Below, one piece after another: positions 26,170 to 34,918 of a stretch of 64,000 bases of DNA (position 1 is its first letter; every line of letters starts with the position of its first letter). This DNA is from Leucobacter aridicollis (lineage in GTDB: Bacteria; Actinomycetota; Actinomycetes; Actinomycetales; Microbacteriaceae). Location of the stretch: assembly GCF_024399335.1 (NCBI RefSeq), contig NZ_CP075339.1, positions 2,480,001-2,544,000 of the forward strand. The letters run 5' to 3'. The position numbers were made by a program, and so were the translations under genes. The notes beneath the pieces are model-generated. The model was not told the origin of the DNA, did not search any database, and was given only the letters and a program-made list of their open reading frames with translations.

Positions 26170-26973
26170 TTACCGTGTTGCTAGCTTTTTCTGCCTGCTG
26201 ATATTGACCGACTGCACAATAATCACAAGCAGGAGGGCACCAATAAACACGATCGACGCGAGCACGTTGGCCTGCGCCGGCACGCCCTTGAGCGCCGACA
26301 CGTAGATGAACTTCGGGAATGTCGTTGCGGTGCCCGAGTTGAAGTTCGTGATGATGAAGTCATCGAACGACAGCGCGAAACTGAGCAGCGCCGCCCCGAT
26401 GATGCCAGGCATGAGCATCGGCAGGGTGATCCGCCAAAACACCTGTCCAGGCGAAGCGTAGAGGTCACGGCCCGCTTCCTCAATCGCAGGGTTCAGCGAC
26501 GCAACACGGGCCTTCACCGCGACAACGACGTACGAGATGCAGAACATCACGTGGGCGAGGATCACGGTTCCAAGGCCCTTCTCCACCCCAGCGAGCAGGA
26601 ACTGCGCTGCCAGTCCAGCTCCGAGCACCACCTCGGGGGTCGCCATCGGCGTGAATAGCAGCAGGCTGATTGTCGAGCGGAACTTGAAACGGTACCGCAC
26701 GAGCGCGATCGCGATCATCGTGCCGAGCACCGTCGCGATGACAGTCGACACCAAACCGACCATGATCGAGTTGCCAAAAGCTGTGCACACCTGCGGGGCT
26801 CCACACGGATTTTGCCAGTTCTCGAGCGTGAAGCCGTTCCAAATAATGTTGTTTCGGCCACGCTTCTCGTTGAACGAGAACATGATGACGTGTGCGATAG
26901 GCAGGAGCAGGTAGATGAGGCCGATCGCGCCGACGACCGGAACGAACGCCTTGCCAAGACTGAACTTCTTCAC
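26170..26973 (-). CDS. Polyamine-type ABC transporter permease, PotC type
   Basis: 267-residue permease with six helices and the EAA loop EEAGRDLYASPGQVFWRITL at about residues 165-185. The segment FTPMATPEVVLGAG and the C-terminal FDDFIITNFNSG are typical of PotC/YdcV. Overlaps the PotB-type gene by four bases; last gene of the four-gene operon. Confidence 0.93.
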   Translation of the reverse strand: MKKFSLGKAFVPVVGAIGLIYLLLPIAHVIMFSFNEKRGRNNIIWNGFTLENWQNPCGAPQVCTAFGNSIMVGLVSTVIATVLGTMIAIALVRYRFKFRSTISLLLFTPMATPEVVLGAGLAAQFLLAGVEKGLGTVILAHVMFCISYVVVAVKARVASLNPAIEEAGRDLYASPGQVFWRITLPMLMPGIIGAALLSFALSFDDFIITNFNSGTATTFPKFIYVSALKGVPAQANVLASIVFIGALLLVIIVQSVNISRQKKLATR

Positions 26974-27830
26974 AGCAGATCCTCCGCCCCGCTCTTTCGC
27001 ACGTACGTTGCGATCATGATGAGGATGATCACCATGAGCATGATCGACAGCGCTGCCGCCATCGGGTAGTTCTGCGTTTGCAAGAAGTTCGACTCGATAA
27101 CGTTGCCGATCATCGCCGTACTCGTGCCGCCCAAGAACTCACGCGACGCGACAACGTAATCACCGGACATCGGAATGAAGCTCAGCAGCGTGCCCGACAC
27201 GATGCCTGGCATCGAGAGCGGCAGCGTGACGCGCCGAAACGTTGTCACTGGCGACGCGTACAGGTCAGATCCTGCCTCGAGGAGCCGCAGATCGAGCGCC
27301 TGCAGTGACGCGAACATCGGCAGCACCATAAACGGAATGAAGTTGTAGACAAGGCCAAAGATCACCGAGAAGTGCGTGCCGATCAGCTCGCTCGGCAAGA
27401 TTGACTTCCACGCGAGCGTGCGGAGCAACATGCTAATGAAGAACGGCGCGACGACGAGGATCAGCAGGATCCCCTGCAGCATCGGCTTCGAACGAACCTT
27501 CACGCCGATGAGGTACGCCAGCGGGTAGCTGATGAGCAGCCCGATGATCGTCGCCGACAGCGCGTAGATAAATGAGCGCACAAGGTGCGGCCAGTACTCG
27601 CTGAGCGCGGTCCAGTAGTTGCCGAACTCGAGTGCGGCGACGTATTGCCCGATCCCGCCCGATGCTGCGGGGGCCTGGAGCGCGGTGAGCGCGAGCTGAA
27701 TGAAGGGAGCGACGAAGAACAGCAGCATGTACGCGATGCCGGGCGCGAGCAGGAGGAGGACAACCCACCCCTGCCTGCGCGGGTGCTGCTCAACCGCTTT
27801 CGTGTTTCCGGAGAATGCCGTAAACGCCAT
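26970..27830 (-). CDS. Polyamine-type ABC transporter permease, PotB type
   Basis: 286-residue permease, six helices. N-terminal WVVLLLLAPGIAYMLLFFVA and the EAA loop LEAGSDLYASPVTTFRRVTL (about 185-205) are PotB-like; NFIPFMVLPMFASLQAL is a conserved signature. Twelve bases after the ATPase gene. Confidence 0.93.
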   Translation of the reverse strand: MAFTAFSGNTKAVEQHPRRQGWVVLLLLAPGIAYMLLFFVAPFIQLALTALQAPAASGGIGQYVAALEFGNYWTALSEYWPHLVRSFIYALSATIIGLLISYPLAYLIGVKVRSKPMLQGILLILVVAPFFISMLLRTLAWKSILPSELIGTHFSVIFGLVYNFIPFMVLPMFASLQALDLRLLEAGSDLYASPVTTFRRVTLPLSMPGIVSGTLLSFIPMSGDYVVASREFLGGTSTAMIGNVIESNFLQTQNYPMAAALSIMLMVIILIMIATYVRKSGAEDLL

Positions 27831-27842
27831 GGCGGTGACCCC

Positions 27843-29024
27843 CTACTCGGCTCTGGCTGCCTGCGCGGCAATCGCCTGCGTCGAGAACTCGGCAGTGATA
27901 GAGCCGGTGTCGGTCTCGTCGTCGGCGAGGCCGAACGTGTGTTCGACGAGCCAGCTCAGCCACACCTCGTCGCCGAGTCGCGCGGCGGGGCCAGCCTCGA
28001 CGTTCTGTGCGAAGACCTGCACCTGACCGAACTCCGGCGCCTCGACAGTGTACTGCGTGCTGACGCCGCTGAACGAGACATCGGTGATCCTGCCGGGGCC
28101 GATCACGTTGACGCCGGCAGACTCCGTCGGCGCGCTACTGTGCAGCCGAATCTTCTCAGGCCGCACACCGACGGTGATGGTGCCCGTCGTGCGCTCAGTG
28201 CGCGCGAGCGGAACCGTGATCCTGTCGCCGTTCAGCGAAGCGTGAATCGCGTCGCCGCTCTCCGCCGTCACCTGCACAACGAACAGATTCGACTGGCCGA
28301 GGAAGTTGGCAACAAACACTGTCTTCGGCAGCTCGTACAGTACCTCCGGGGCGCCCATCTGCTCGATTCTGCCCTTGTTCATCACGGCGACGGTGTCGGC
28401 CATAGTCATGGCCTCCTCCTGGTCGTGCGTGACGTGGAGGAAGGTGAGGCCGACCTCCTGCTGGATCTCCTTGAGCTCGTGCTGCATCTGCCGCCGAAGC
28501 TTCAGATCGAGCGCGCCCAGCGGCTCGTCGAGGAGCAGCAGGGCCGGTCGGTTCACGACCGCGCGTGCGAGTGCGACGCGCTGTTGCTGACCGCCCGAGA
28601 GCTGTGCAGGCTTTCGATCAGCGACGTGGTCAAGCTCGACAAGGCGGAGCGCCTCGTGAGCCTTCCCCACCGGGTCGCCGATTCTCCGGCGGCGCAATCC
28701 GAACGCGACGTTCTCAAGGATCGACATGTGCGGGAACAGCGCATACGACTGGAACACGGTGTTCACCGGGCGCTTGTGGGGTTTCAGCGCGGTGACGTCT
28801 GTGCCGCCGATCCTGATCTGCCCCTCACTCGGCTCCTCGAGCCCAGCCACGAGCCGCAACGTCGTTGTCTTGCCGCAGCCAGACGGGCCGAGCAGCGCGA
28901 AGAAGGAGCCGGCCGGGATCGTGAGGTCGAGGTTCTCGATCGCGGTGAACCCTGGGAACCGCTTCTGGATTCCGACGAGTTCGAGGTCAGCTCCGGACTC
29001 GGCAAATGAGTTGCTCGCAGCCAT
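27843..29024 (-). CDS. Polyamine-type ABC transporter ATP-binding protein, PotA type
   Basis: 393 residues: ABC core with Walker A GPSGCGKTT (about 48-56), signature LSGGQQQRVALARAV, Walker B LLLLDEPLGALD and switch VTHDQEEA, followed by a C-terminal TOBE regulatory domain (about 290-370) typical of PotA. Three bases after the binding-protein gene. Confidence 0.95.
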   Translation of the reverse strand: MAASNSFAESGADLELVGIQKRFPGFTAIENLDLTIPAGSFFALLGPSGCGKTTTLRLVAGLEEPSEGQIRIGGTDVTALKPHKRPVNTVFQSYALFPHMSILENVAFGLRRRRIGDPVGKAHEALRLVELDHVADRKPAQLSGGQQQRVALARAVVNRPALLLLDEPLGALDLKLRRQMQHELKEIQQEVGLTFLHVTHDQEEAMTMADTVAVMNKGRIEQMGAPEVLYELPKTVFVANFLGQSNLFVVQVTAESGDAIHASLNGDRITVPLARTERTTGTITVGVRPEKIRLHSSAPTESAGVNVIGPGRITDVSFSGVSTQYTVEAPEFGQVQVFAQNVEAGPAARLGDEVWLSWLVEHTFGLADDETDTGSITAEFSTQAIAAQAARAE

Positions 29025-29027
29025 CGG

Positions 29028-30245
29028 TTACAGCCCCAGCACCTTCTGGAATTCGGCGGAGTACTTCTTATCTTCCTCGGGTGAGAGGGAGCGGAAGCTG
29101 TGCAGGCGAGTCCAGTCTTCCTCTGACGGGAAGATGAGCGGGTTGTCTGCGTTATCAGGGTTCAGCTTGCGCATCGCCTCCTGGGTGCCCTTCACAGGCG
29201 GCACGAACGTCACGTAGTCTGCGACCGCCGCCATCACCTCGGGGTCGTAGTAGAAGTTGATCATCTCCTCTGCGAGCTTCTTCTTCGCCGCCTCGGTGCC
29301 GTTCGGAACTGTGAAGGAGTCGGCTGCGATCATGCCGCCCGACTCGGGCACCTCGATTGTCCAGCGCGGTCCGTCGGGCGACTCGGCGTTCATCATCACG
29401 ACGTCGCCGGTCCACACCATCGCCGCGAGGGTGTCGCCGCGCTCCAGATCCTGGGTGTACGAGTTGCCCTTCACGTTCTTGATCTGGCCGCTCTGGATGC
29501 CATCGTCAAGCCACTGGATCGCCTCGCCCCACTCCTTGTCACCCCAGGTACCTGCAGGGTCGTAGCCGAGGCCAGCGAGGATGATTCCCATCGTGTCGCG
29601 CATCTCCGTGAGCACGCCAACCTTGCCCTTGAGGGAGGGCTGCATAAAGTCGTCGAGCGTCTTGATGCCGCCGGGAACGGCCTCGGTGTCCCACATGAGG
29701 CAGGAGGCGGGCAGCTGCCAGGGGATCGTGAACTTTCGGCCCTGGTCAGCGTCGAGCGCATTGAGCTGCGCGTCAACGAGGTTCGCAGTGACGTTCGGCA
29801 GGTTGGCGTAATCAAACTCCTGCACCTGCTGAGCCTGGATCAGACGGGCGTTCATCCAGTCCGTGAACGTGATCACGTCGTAGCCGGTGTGCTGGCCAAG
29901 CTCGAGCTGGTCCTTGATCTTGCCATAGAACGTGTTGTTGTCGTCGATGTCCTCGATGTACTCGACGGCGATACCTGTCTCCTCGGTGAAGAGGTCGAGG
30001 GAGTCGTAACTCCCAGTCTCCTCGTTGAAGTCGAGGTAGTAGGTCCAGTTGCCCCAGACAAGCTTCTTCTTGCTGTCGCCGCCTCCTCCACCGCCTCCAG
30101 GGGCGCACGACGCGAGCGTGAGCGCACCGAGTCCAGCGGCTCCGACTGCTGCGCCTTTAAGCATCTGGCGGCGATCGAACTGCGCGCTTCGCACCATGTT
30201 CACGATGCTGGCGATCATGGGGTCTTCGGGGATACGGCGTGCCAT
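29028..30245 (-). CDS. Polyamine-type ABC transporter substrate-binding protein, PotD type
   Basis: 405-residue lipoprotein. Start 30245 (MARRIPEDPMIASIVNMVRS) follows AAAGGAG. A basic DRRQMLKG stretch precedes a hydrophobic segment ending in LASCAPGGG (lipobox Cys about 54), an unusually long N-region with a Tat-like look. The mature part begins KLVWGNWTYYLDFNEETG, the family start for spermidine/putrescine binders. First gene of the potDABC-type operon. A close paralogue without transporter genes lies at 37678-38883. Confidence 0.93.
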   Translation of the reverse strand: MARRIPEDPMIASIVNMVRSAQFDRRQMLKGAAVGAAGLGALTLASCAPGGGGGGGDSKKKLVWGNWTYYLDFNEETGSYDSLDLFTEETGIAVEYIEDIDDNNTFYGKIKDQLELGQHTGYDVITFTDWMNARLIQAQQVQEFDYANLPNVTANLVDAQLNALDADQGRKFTIPWQLPASCLMWDTEAVPGGIKTLDDFMQPSLKGKVGVLTEMRDTMGIILAGLGYDPAGTWGDKEWGEAIQWLDDGIQSGQIKNVKGNSYTQDLERGDTLAAMVWTGDVVMMNAESPDGPRWTIEVPESGGMIAADSFTVPNGTEAAKKKLAEEMINFYYDPEVMAAVADYVTFVPPVKGTQEAMRKLNPDNADNPLIFPSEEDWTRLHSFRSLSPEEDKKYSAEFQKVLGL

Positions 30246-30273
30246 AAAAGTCTCCTTTGACTCATATTTAGCT

Positions 30274-30302
30274 ACGTTGGGCTCTTTCGTTGAGCCCAAC
30301 GT
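30274..30302 (-). promoter_or_regulatory. Perfect hairpin in the leader of the polyamine operon
   Basis: Arms ACGTTGGGCTC and GAGCCCAACGT (11 bp, perfect) around a seven-base loop, 28 bases before the ATG. No T run follows, so it is not an obvious terminator; it could be an operator, mRNA-stabilising stem or attenuator. The rest of 30303-30601 is AT-rich and holds no gene. Confidence 0.6.
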
Positions 30303-30601
30303 GTCGTAGTCACGAATATCCCATACGAGGGGCACCGATGCCAATCGAATGGACGCAGATTCACGGACATCTTCACGAAACAGTTACATTTCAGATGATT
30401 TGCCGTCGATCCGCACAGTAAATACGTAATAGATGGACGGAATCCACCGGAAAAACCAAGAATTCATATGGACTGCAGGCTCTCGTTGGTACAGTTTGCA
30501 GTGAACACTCATGCGACCCGCCGCCGCACCGACGCGCCGCAGATCAATTGCGTCCAGCTGGGCAAATACGCACATTTTTGGTCCCGAAACAACTGATTCC
30601 T

Positions 30602-30630
30602 TTGCTATTTCCAGGTTGAACTGTCAGAAT
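30602..30630 (+). promoter_or_regulatory. Leaderless promoter of the Lrp-family gene
   Basis: TTGCTA (30602-30607), 17 bases, CAGAAT (30625-30630), then seven bases to the GTG at 30638. Confidence 0.6.
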
Positions 30631-30637
30631 CAGAAGC

Positions 30638-31105
30638 GTGAGCAGCAAACGAACTAGTCCTGCCCTCGATTCGACGTCGAAGGCGATCATTGAGCAACTT
30701 CAGCTCGACGGTCGCCGCTCGTACGCCGAGATCGGGAAGGCTGTTGGCCTCAGCGAGGCCGCCGTCAGGCAGCGTGTTCAGAAGCTCACGGATGCTGGGG
30801 TCATGCAGATTGTTGCAGTGACAGACCCGATGCGACTCGGCTTTCACCGACAAGCAATGCTCGGCATTCGCGTTTCAGGCGATACAAGGGTCGTCGCCGA
30901 CCGCCTCGCGGAACTACCCGAAGTGAGCTACGTCGTTTTGAGCGCTGGCTCCTTCGACATCCTCGCAGAGGTTGTCTGTGAGGACGACGACGGTCTCATC
31001 GAGCTCCTGAACGACAAGATCAGGGACATCGATGGGGTCTCAGCTACTGAGACGTTCGTCTACCTCCAACTCAACAAACAAAAATACGACTGGGGAACGA
31101 GATAA
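30638..31105 (+). CDS. Lrp/AsnC family transcriptional regulator
   Basis: 155-residue regulator: HTH at about 20-60 (YAEIGKAVGLSEAAVRQRVQKL) and a C-terminal RAM ligand-binding domain (about 70-150). GTG start is supported by the promoter spacing. The stop is two bases before the transaminase gene, so they are co-transcribed; the divergent polyamine transport operon is the other likely target. Ligand probably an amine or amino acid (inference). Confidence 0.93.
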   Translation: MSSKRTSPALDSTSKAIIEQLQLDGRRSYAEIGKAVGLSEAAVRQRVQKLTDAGVMQIVAVTDPMRLGFHRQAMLGIRVSGDTRVVADRLAELPEVSYVVLSAGSFDILAEVVCEDDDGLIELLNDKIRDIDGVSATETFVYLQLNKQKYDWGTR

Positions 31106-31107
31106 CC

Positions 31108-32502
31108 ATGTCTTTCGATCCGACTGCTGCGGTCGACACTGCTGCGCTCCAGGCTTCGGCCAAGCGCCACATGTGGCCGCACTTCACTAACCGCAAGGTG
31201 CTCAACGACGGTATCCCCGTCATCACGCGCGCCGAGGGCCACCACATTTACGACGCCGCAGGCAAGGAATACATCGACGGCCTCGCAGGCCTGTTCGTTG
31301 TCAACGCCGGCCACGGCCGCCAGCGTATCGTCGACGCAGCTGCGAAGCAGATGAAGCAGCTCGACTTCATGCCTCTCTGGTCGTACGCTCACCCCGCCGC
31401 AATCGAGCTGTCGGAGCGCCTCGCTTCGTACGCTCCCGGCGAGATGAACAAGGTCTTCTTCACCACCGGTGGTGGCGAGGCTGTTGAGTCAGCGTTCAAG
31501 CTGGCGAAGCACTTCTGGAAGATCAAGGGCCAGCCGATGAAGCACAAGGTCATCTCGCGGTCGGTTGCCTACCACGGCACCCCGCAGGGCGCCCTTGCGA
31601 TCACCGGCATCCCCGACATGAAGAAGTTCTACGAGCCGCTGACCCCCGGTGGTCACCGCGTGCCGAACACCAACTTCTACCGCGCTGAGGAGATGGGCGC
31701 GCCCTCGGACGACATCGAGGCATTCGGCCAGTGGGCTGCAAACCGCATCGAAGAGGCAATCCTCTTCGAAGGCCCCGAGACCGTTGCTGCAGTGTTCCTT
31801 GAGCCCGTGCAGAACTCGGGTGGCTGCTTCCCGCCTCCCCCCGGCTACTTCAAGCGCGTTCGCGAGATCTGCGATCAGTACGACGTGCTCCTCGTCTCGG
31901 ATGAGGTCATCTGTGCGTACGGCCGCGTCGGCGATTTCTTCGCTTCGAAGGCACTCGGCTACGAGCCCGACATCATCACCTCGGCAAAGGGCATCACCTC
32001 GGGCTACGTCCCGCTCGGTGCGATGATCGTCTCGGACAAGGTGTCGGAGCCCTTCAACTCGGAGGACAACACCTTCTACCACGGCTTCACCTTCGCTGGT
32101 CACCCCGCTGCTGCTGCTGCTGCGCTCGAGAACCTCGACATCTTCGAGGAAGAGGACCTTAACGGCCGCGTCCGCGAGAACAGCCCGCTGTTCCGCGCCG
32201 AGCTCGAGAAGCTCCTCGACATCGACATCGTCGGCGACGTCCGCGGTGAGGGCTACTTCTTCGGCATCGAGCTTGTCAAGGACAAGTCGACCAAGGAGAC
32301 CTTCAACGAGGCAGAGTCGAACCGCCTGCTGCGCGACTACCTGTCGCCCGCACTGTGGGACGCAGGCCTGTACTGCCGCGCAGACGATCGTGGAGACCCC
32401 GTCATCCAGCTCGCTCCGCCGCTGACAATTGGTCCGGCTGAGTTCGCTGAGATCGGCGGAATCCTCCGCAGCGTTCTGAAGGACGCTTCGTCGAAGATCT
32501 AA
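31108..32502 (+). CDS. Class III omega-amino acid/polyamine:pyruvate aminotransferase
   Basis: 464-residue PLP enzyme of the aspartate aminotransferase superfamily, subgroup III. PLP lysine in IITSAKGITSGYVPLGAMIV (about 290-310); FFTTGGGEAVESAFKLAKHF near 115; DEVICAYGRVGDFF carries the PLP-nitrogen-binding Asp. Closest in feel to putrescine/beta-alanine:pyruvate transaminases (SpuC type). Downstream of the Lrp gene and next to a polyamine importer, so it likely deaminates imported putrescine or a related amine. Confidence 0.92.
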   Translation: MSFDPTAAVDTAALQASAKRHMWPHFTNRKVLNDGIPVITRAEGHHIYDAAGKEYIDGLAGLFVVNAGHGRQRIVDAAAKQMKQLDFMPLWSYAHPAAIELSERLASYAPGEMNKVFFTTGGGEAVESAFKLAKHFWKIKGQPMKHKVISRSVAYHGTPQGALAITGIPDMKKFYEPLTPGGHRVPNTNFYRAEEMGAPSDDIEAFGQWAANRIEEAILFEGPETVAAVFLEPVQNSGGCFPPPPGYFKRVREICDQYDVLLVSDEVICAYGRVGDFFASKALGYEPDIITSAKGITSGYVPLGAMIVSDKVSEPFNSEDNTFYHGFTFAGHPAAAAAALENLDIFEEEDLNGRVRENSPLFRAELEKLLDIDIVGDVRGEGYFFGIELVKDKSTKETFNEAESNRLLRDYLSPALWDAGLYCRADDRGDPVIQLAPPLTIGPAEFAEIGGILRSVLKDASSKI

Positions 32503-32523
32503 TGATCTGACACGCTCAGCATG

Positions 32524-32555
32524 GTGGCCCCTCTCGCACTCGCGGGAGGGGCCAC
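32524..32555 (+). terminator. Terminator of the Lrp-transaminase operon
   Basis: GTGGCCCCTC pairs with GAGGGGCCAC around a 12-base partly paired loop, 21 bases past the stop. Confidence 0.85.
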
Positions 32556-32566
32556 TTGCGTGTGTG

Positions 32567-32668
32567 CCGCCCCGCCCCATGCCCCGGCTAGCCCCGGCCA
32601 GCCAGCCCGGGCCGGCCCCGCCCAGCCCAGCCCGGGCCAGCCCCGCCCGGGCCAGCCCCGCCCGCCAC
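32567..32668. repeat. GC-only degenerate tandem repeat tract
   Basis: About 100 bases almost free of A and T. A 15-base unit CCCGGGCCAGCCCCG occurs at 32631 and 32646 exactly and at 32606 with one change, mixed with shorter GGCCAGCC steps. The minus strand has many runs of three or four G. It lies between convergent genes. Confidence 0.8.
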
Positions 32669-32758
32669 GAGACCGGTCTGTCAATCCGAGACCGCCCCGT
32701 CCCCCGCACCACCGGGGCCTGTCTCGGAGGTCTGGAACGTTCTCGACCATACCCATCC

Positions 32759-33742
32759 TCACGGGGGCGGCACGCTGAACGCGCGAAGTCGCGCTCCGAG
32801 CAATCGGGCTGAGCGACTCTCTGAGAAGCCCCACCGCACCAGTCCGCAGCCCGTCGCGCCTCGAATCCAGTCTTCGCGCCGTTTCTCTGCAAGCACAACT
32901 TCCTCGGGGGTCCGTCTGCCTCGCAGCCGATCGTCAGTGTACTTCGCGTTGCCGTCGACTTCCCCCAGCGTCCGTTTGCCGACGAGCGCAAAATCGACGC
33001 GATACATGGAGCCCGAAGGCGCCGGAACTCCGACTTGCAGCTCCACCTCGTATCCGAGTCGGCGAAGCTGCAAGCGGCTCAGGCTTTCGGCGACGGATTC
33101 AGATCGGCTATCAGCGAAAGCCAGTCGTCTCCGCGCCCAGGCGACGCCCCGCTCACCCGGCATTGCCGCGAGCTCTTCCCGCAGCACCGCTTGCCATTGC
33201 GACTCCGCTTCAGCTGCGTCTCGCCGGGGTGCCAGCGCAACTGCACGGCGAACACCAGCGTCGAGCGTCACGACGCTTTGCTCAGCGCTTGCAAGGCGTG
33301 CAACATCGCGCAGTGTCCGCGAGAGGGACGTACACAGCAAACCGCCAATCTCAACAACCACGGATGGCACGATGGCGGCCTGGTGCCTGACGATGTCGCG
33401 CGAACTATGGGTGTGCCTTGCCCCCATAAGCGTCACGTGCACGCGTTCGCGATGCATCCCGTAGCCGGGGAGGCCGAGCAGAATTGCGGCGGTCATATGG
33501 GAGAACACTGGCCGCACAGACGTCGCGCTGATATTCACGGCGAGCGCTCTGGCTAGGTGCTGCTCATCAGGCGTCCAACTACCGAACCTGGACGCCTCGA
33601 CGTATACGCCTCGAGCAAGCCGGCGCCAGGTTTCATTTCTCAGCGCGGCCGCGATGACTCGATCATGCACGCCATCATCTCGGAGCCGCACCCGTTGGAA
33701 GAGGCAGGACTGCACGTCAAGTATTCTCGCCACTGGATCCAT
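32759..33742 (-). CDS. AbiEi-like N-domain protein with nuclease-like C-domain
   Basis: 327 residues. Residues about 1-110 resemble the AbiEi/type IV antitoxin-like winged helix region common in actinobacterial proteins (ETWRRLARGVYVEASRFGSW). Residues about 210-320 resemble a VSR/DUF559-type PD-(D/E)xK fold: YRVDFALVGKRTLGEVDGNA then a later EKRREDW helix. Start 33742 (MDPVARILDVQS). No toxin gene is adjacent, so a toxin-antitoxin role is not supported here. Function unknown. Confidence 0.75.
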   Translation of the reverse strand: MDPVARILDVQSCLFQRVRLRDDGVHDRVIAAALRNETWRRLARGVYVEASRFGSWTPDEQHLARALAVNISATSVRPVFSHMTAAILLGLPGYGMHRERVHVTLMGARHTHSSRDIVRHQAAIVPSVVVEIGGLLCTSLSRTLRDVARLASAEQSVVTLDAGVRRAVALAPRRDAAEAESQWQAVLREELAAMPGERGVAWARRRLAFADSRSESVAESLSRLQLRRLGYEVELQVGVPAPSGSMYRVDFALVGKRTLGEVDGNAKYTDDRLRGRRTPEEVVLAEKRREDWIRGATGCGLVRWGFSESRSARLLGARLRAFSVPPP

Positions 33743-33968
33743 CCGCCGATACTGCCAGCCCTGGGCTTGGAGTGAGTAGGGTGCCGCCGCGCTGTGCGCA
33801 ACCTTGTCTGCTCCCCCGGGCTCCACCCAGCTGTGGACGAAGTAAGGCCCGACACCGACGCCTCAAGAAAGGTGCCCCAACACTGGACCCAGGAAGTGAG
33901 CGAGAACGCGTCATCCTTCCGAGACAGCACCCCGCTGGCGGTGCTGCGGTGCGGTCCGGGAGGGTTGA

Positions 33969-34041
33969 GGCGGTCTCGGGCAGGAACGGGAGGCGGCCTA
34001 AGAGGGTGGGGGCGGTCTCCGGCAGGAACGGGAGGCTGCCT
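33969..34041. repeat. Two tandem copies of a 31-base motif, period 42
   Basis: GGCGGTCTC-n-GGCAGGAACGGGAGGC-n-GCCT occurs at 33969-33999 and 34011-34041, differing at two positions. The surrounding stretch 33743-34110 contains no gene I can support. Confidence 0.7.
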
Positions 34042-34110
34042 CGGCAGGGATGAGGCCCAGGCCGTGGACCCTTGCTCAGGCCAGCCTTACAGACACGGTC
34101 GCTGAGAGAA

Positions 34111-34845
34111 CTACAAGACCTCGCGACTAAATGCGCCACGGTATTCGAGCACCGTGCCGAGCACCGGGTTTCGCACCTCGGCTCGCACCGTGTTTCGTTG
34201 GGCATCGTCGTCGAACCCGTCAATCACTTCTGCACGCACTGATGCAAAGGCTGGCAGTCGTATCCGCAGCGGCCCAAACAGCAACCACGCCCGCTCCGAG
34301 GACAACCGGAGGAAACCCGACTCGGTTACCGAGCACCTGAGTTCAAGCTCGACGCGGCGCGACGCCCCCACTCGATTTCTGAGCCGGCCCGGACGAGGGC
34401 TCGGAAGCAGCACATCGGCAAAGCGCTGGGGCCCGGGCCGAAACATGAAGATTCGTTCAGACTTGAGGCCGAGGCCGGCAGCATCTTCCACCGCAATCGT
34501 GTTCTCAACGCGGAACGGCACGTTCCGTTCGTAACGGGTGACGAAAAGGTCGGGTCCAACGAACGGCCGGGCCAACAGATTCAGCCGACCGTAGCGGCTG
34601 CCAGCCACAGTGAACTCGCCCTCGACAACGACCGTTGAACCGATGGTTCCCCCTCCAGCGACGTACTTCAGCACTTCAGGGTGAAGCTTACGAGCTTCGT
34701 CGCCTAGGGCCTGCAGGAAGACAGAGCCGCCGGGCACGGGGTCGCCGGCGTGGAGTAGTTCGCCTCGCCCCCTGGTCACCGTGATCGCCTCATCGTCCGC
34801 ATAGCTCCAGGCTAATACCTCTGCGCCCCCGCCCTCCACACGCAA
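34111..34845 (-). CDS. DUF4166-like protein
   Basis: 244-residue soluble beta-rich protein. From about residue 42 (SVFLQALGDEARKLHPEVLK) to the end (RNPVLGTVLEYRGAFSREVL) it resembles DUF4166, a domain of unknown function sometimes attached to saccharopine-dehydrogenase-like or DoxX proteins; this is recollection only. The start is uncertain: TTG 34845 and GTG 34839 both lie directly after the rpsO terminator with no clear RBS, so the gene may begin later. Confidence 0.65.
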   Translation of the reverse strand: MRVEGGGAEVLAWSYADDEAITVTRGRGELLHAGDPVPGGSVFLQALGDEARKLHPEVLKYVAGGGTIGSTVVVEGEFTVAGSRYGRLNLLARPFVGPDLFVTRYERNVPFRVENTIAVEDAAGLGLKSERIFMFRPGPQRFADVLLPSPRPGRLRNRVGASRRVELELRCSVTESGFLRLSSERAWLLFGPLRIRLPAFASVRAEVIDGFDDDAQRNTVRAEVRNPVLGTVLEYRGAFSREVL

Positions 34846-34847
34846 AG

Positions 34848-34875
34848 AAGCCCCTCTCCCGAAGGAGAGGGGCTT
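34848..34875 (-). terminator. Terminator of rpsO
   Basis: Perfect 12-bp stem AAGCCCCTCTCC/GGAGAGGGGCTT with a four-base loop, then a short T-rich run that touches the start of the next gene. Confidence 0.9.
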
Positions 34876-34918
34876 CCCAGAGTCATAGGCGATCAGCCAA
34901 GCCGATCACAGACCGAAC

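Noticed and set aside
27585..29009. Plus-strand frame opposite the PotA/PotB-type genes
   Set aside because: Shadow of two well-supported transporter genes.
32521..32778. Pro/Gly-rich plus-strand frame with GQPRPGQPRP-type repeats
   Set aside because: Pure translation of the GC repeat tract, following a terminator, without RBS.
31489..32991. Minus-strand frame of about 500 codons opposite the transaminase
   Set aside because: Antisense to a strongly conserved PLP enzyme; composition is a GC-skew artefact and it runs through the terminator and the GC repeat tract.
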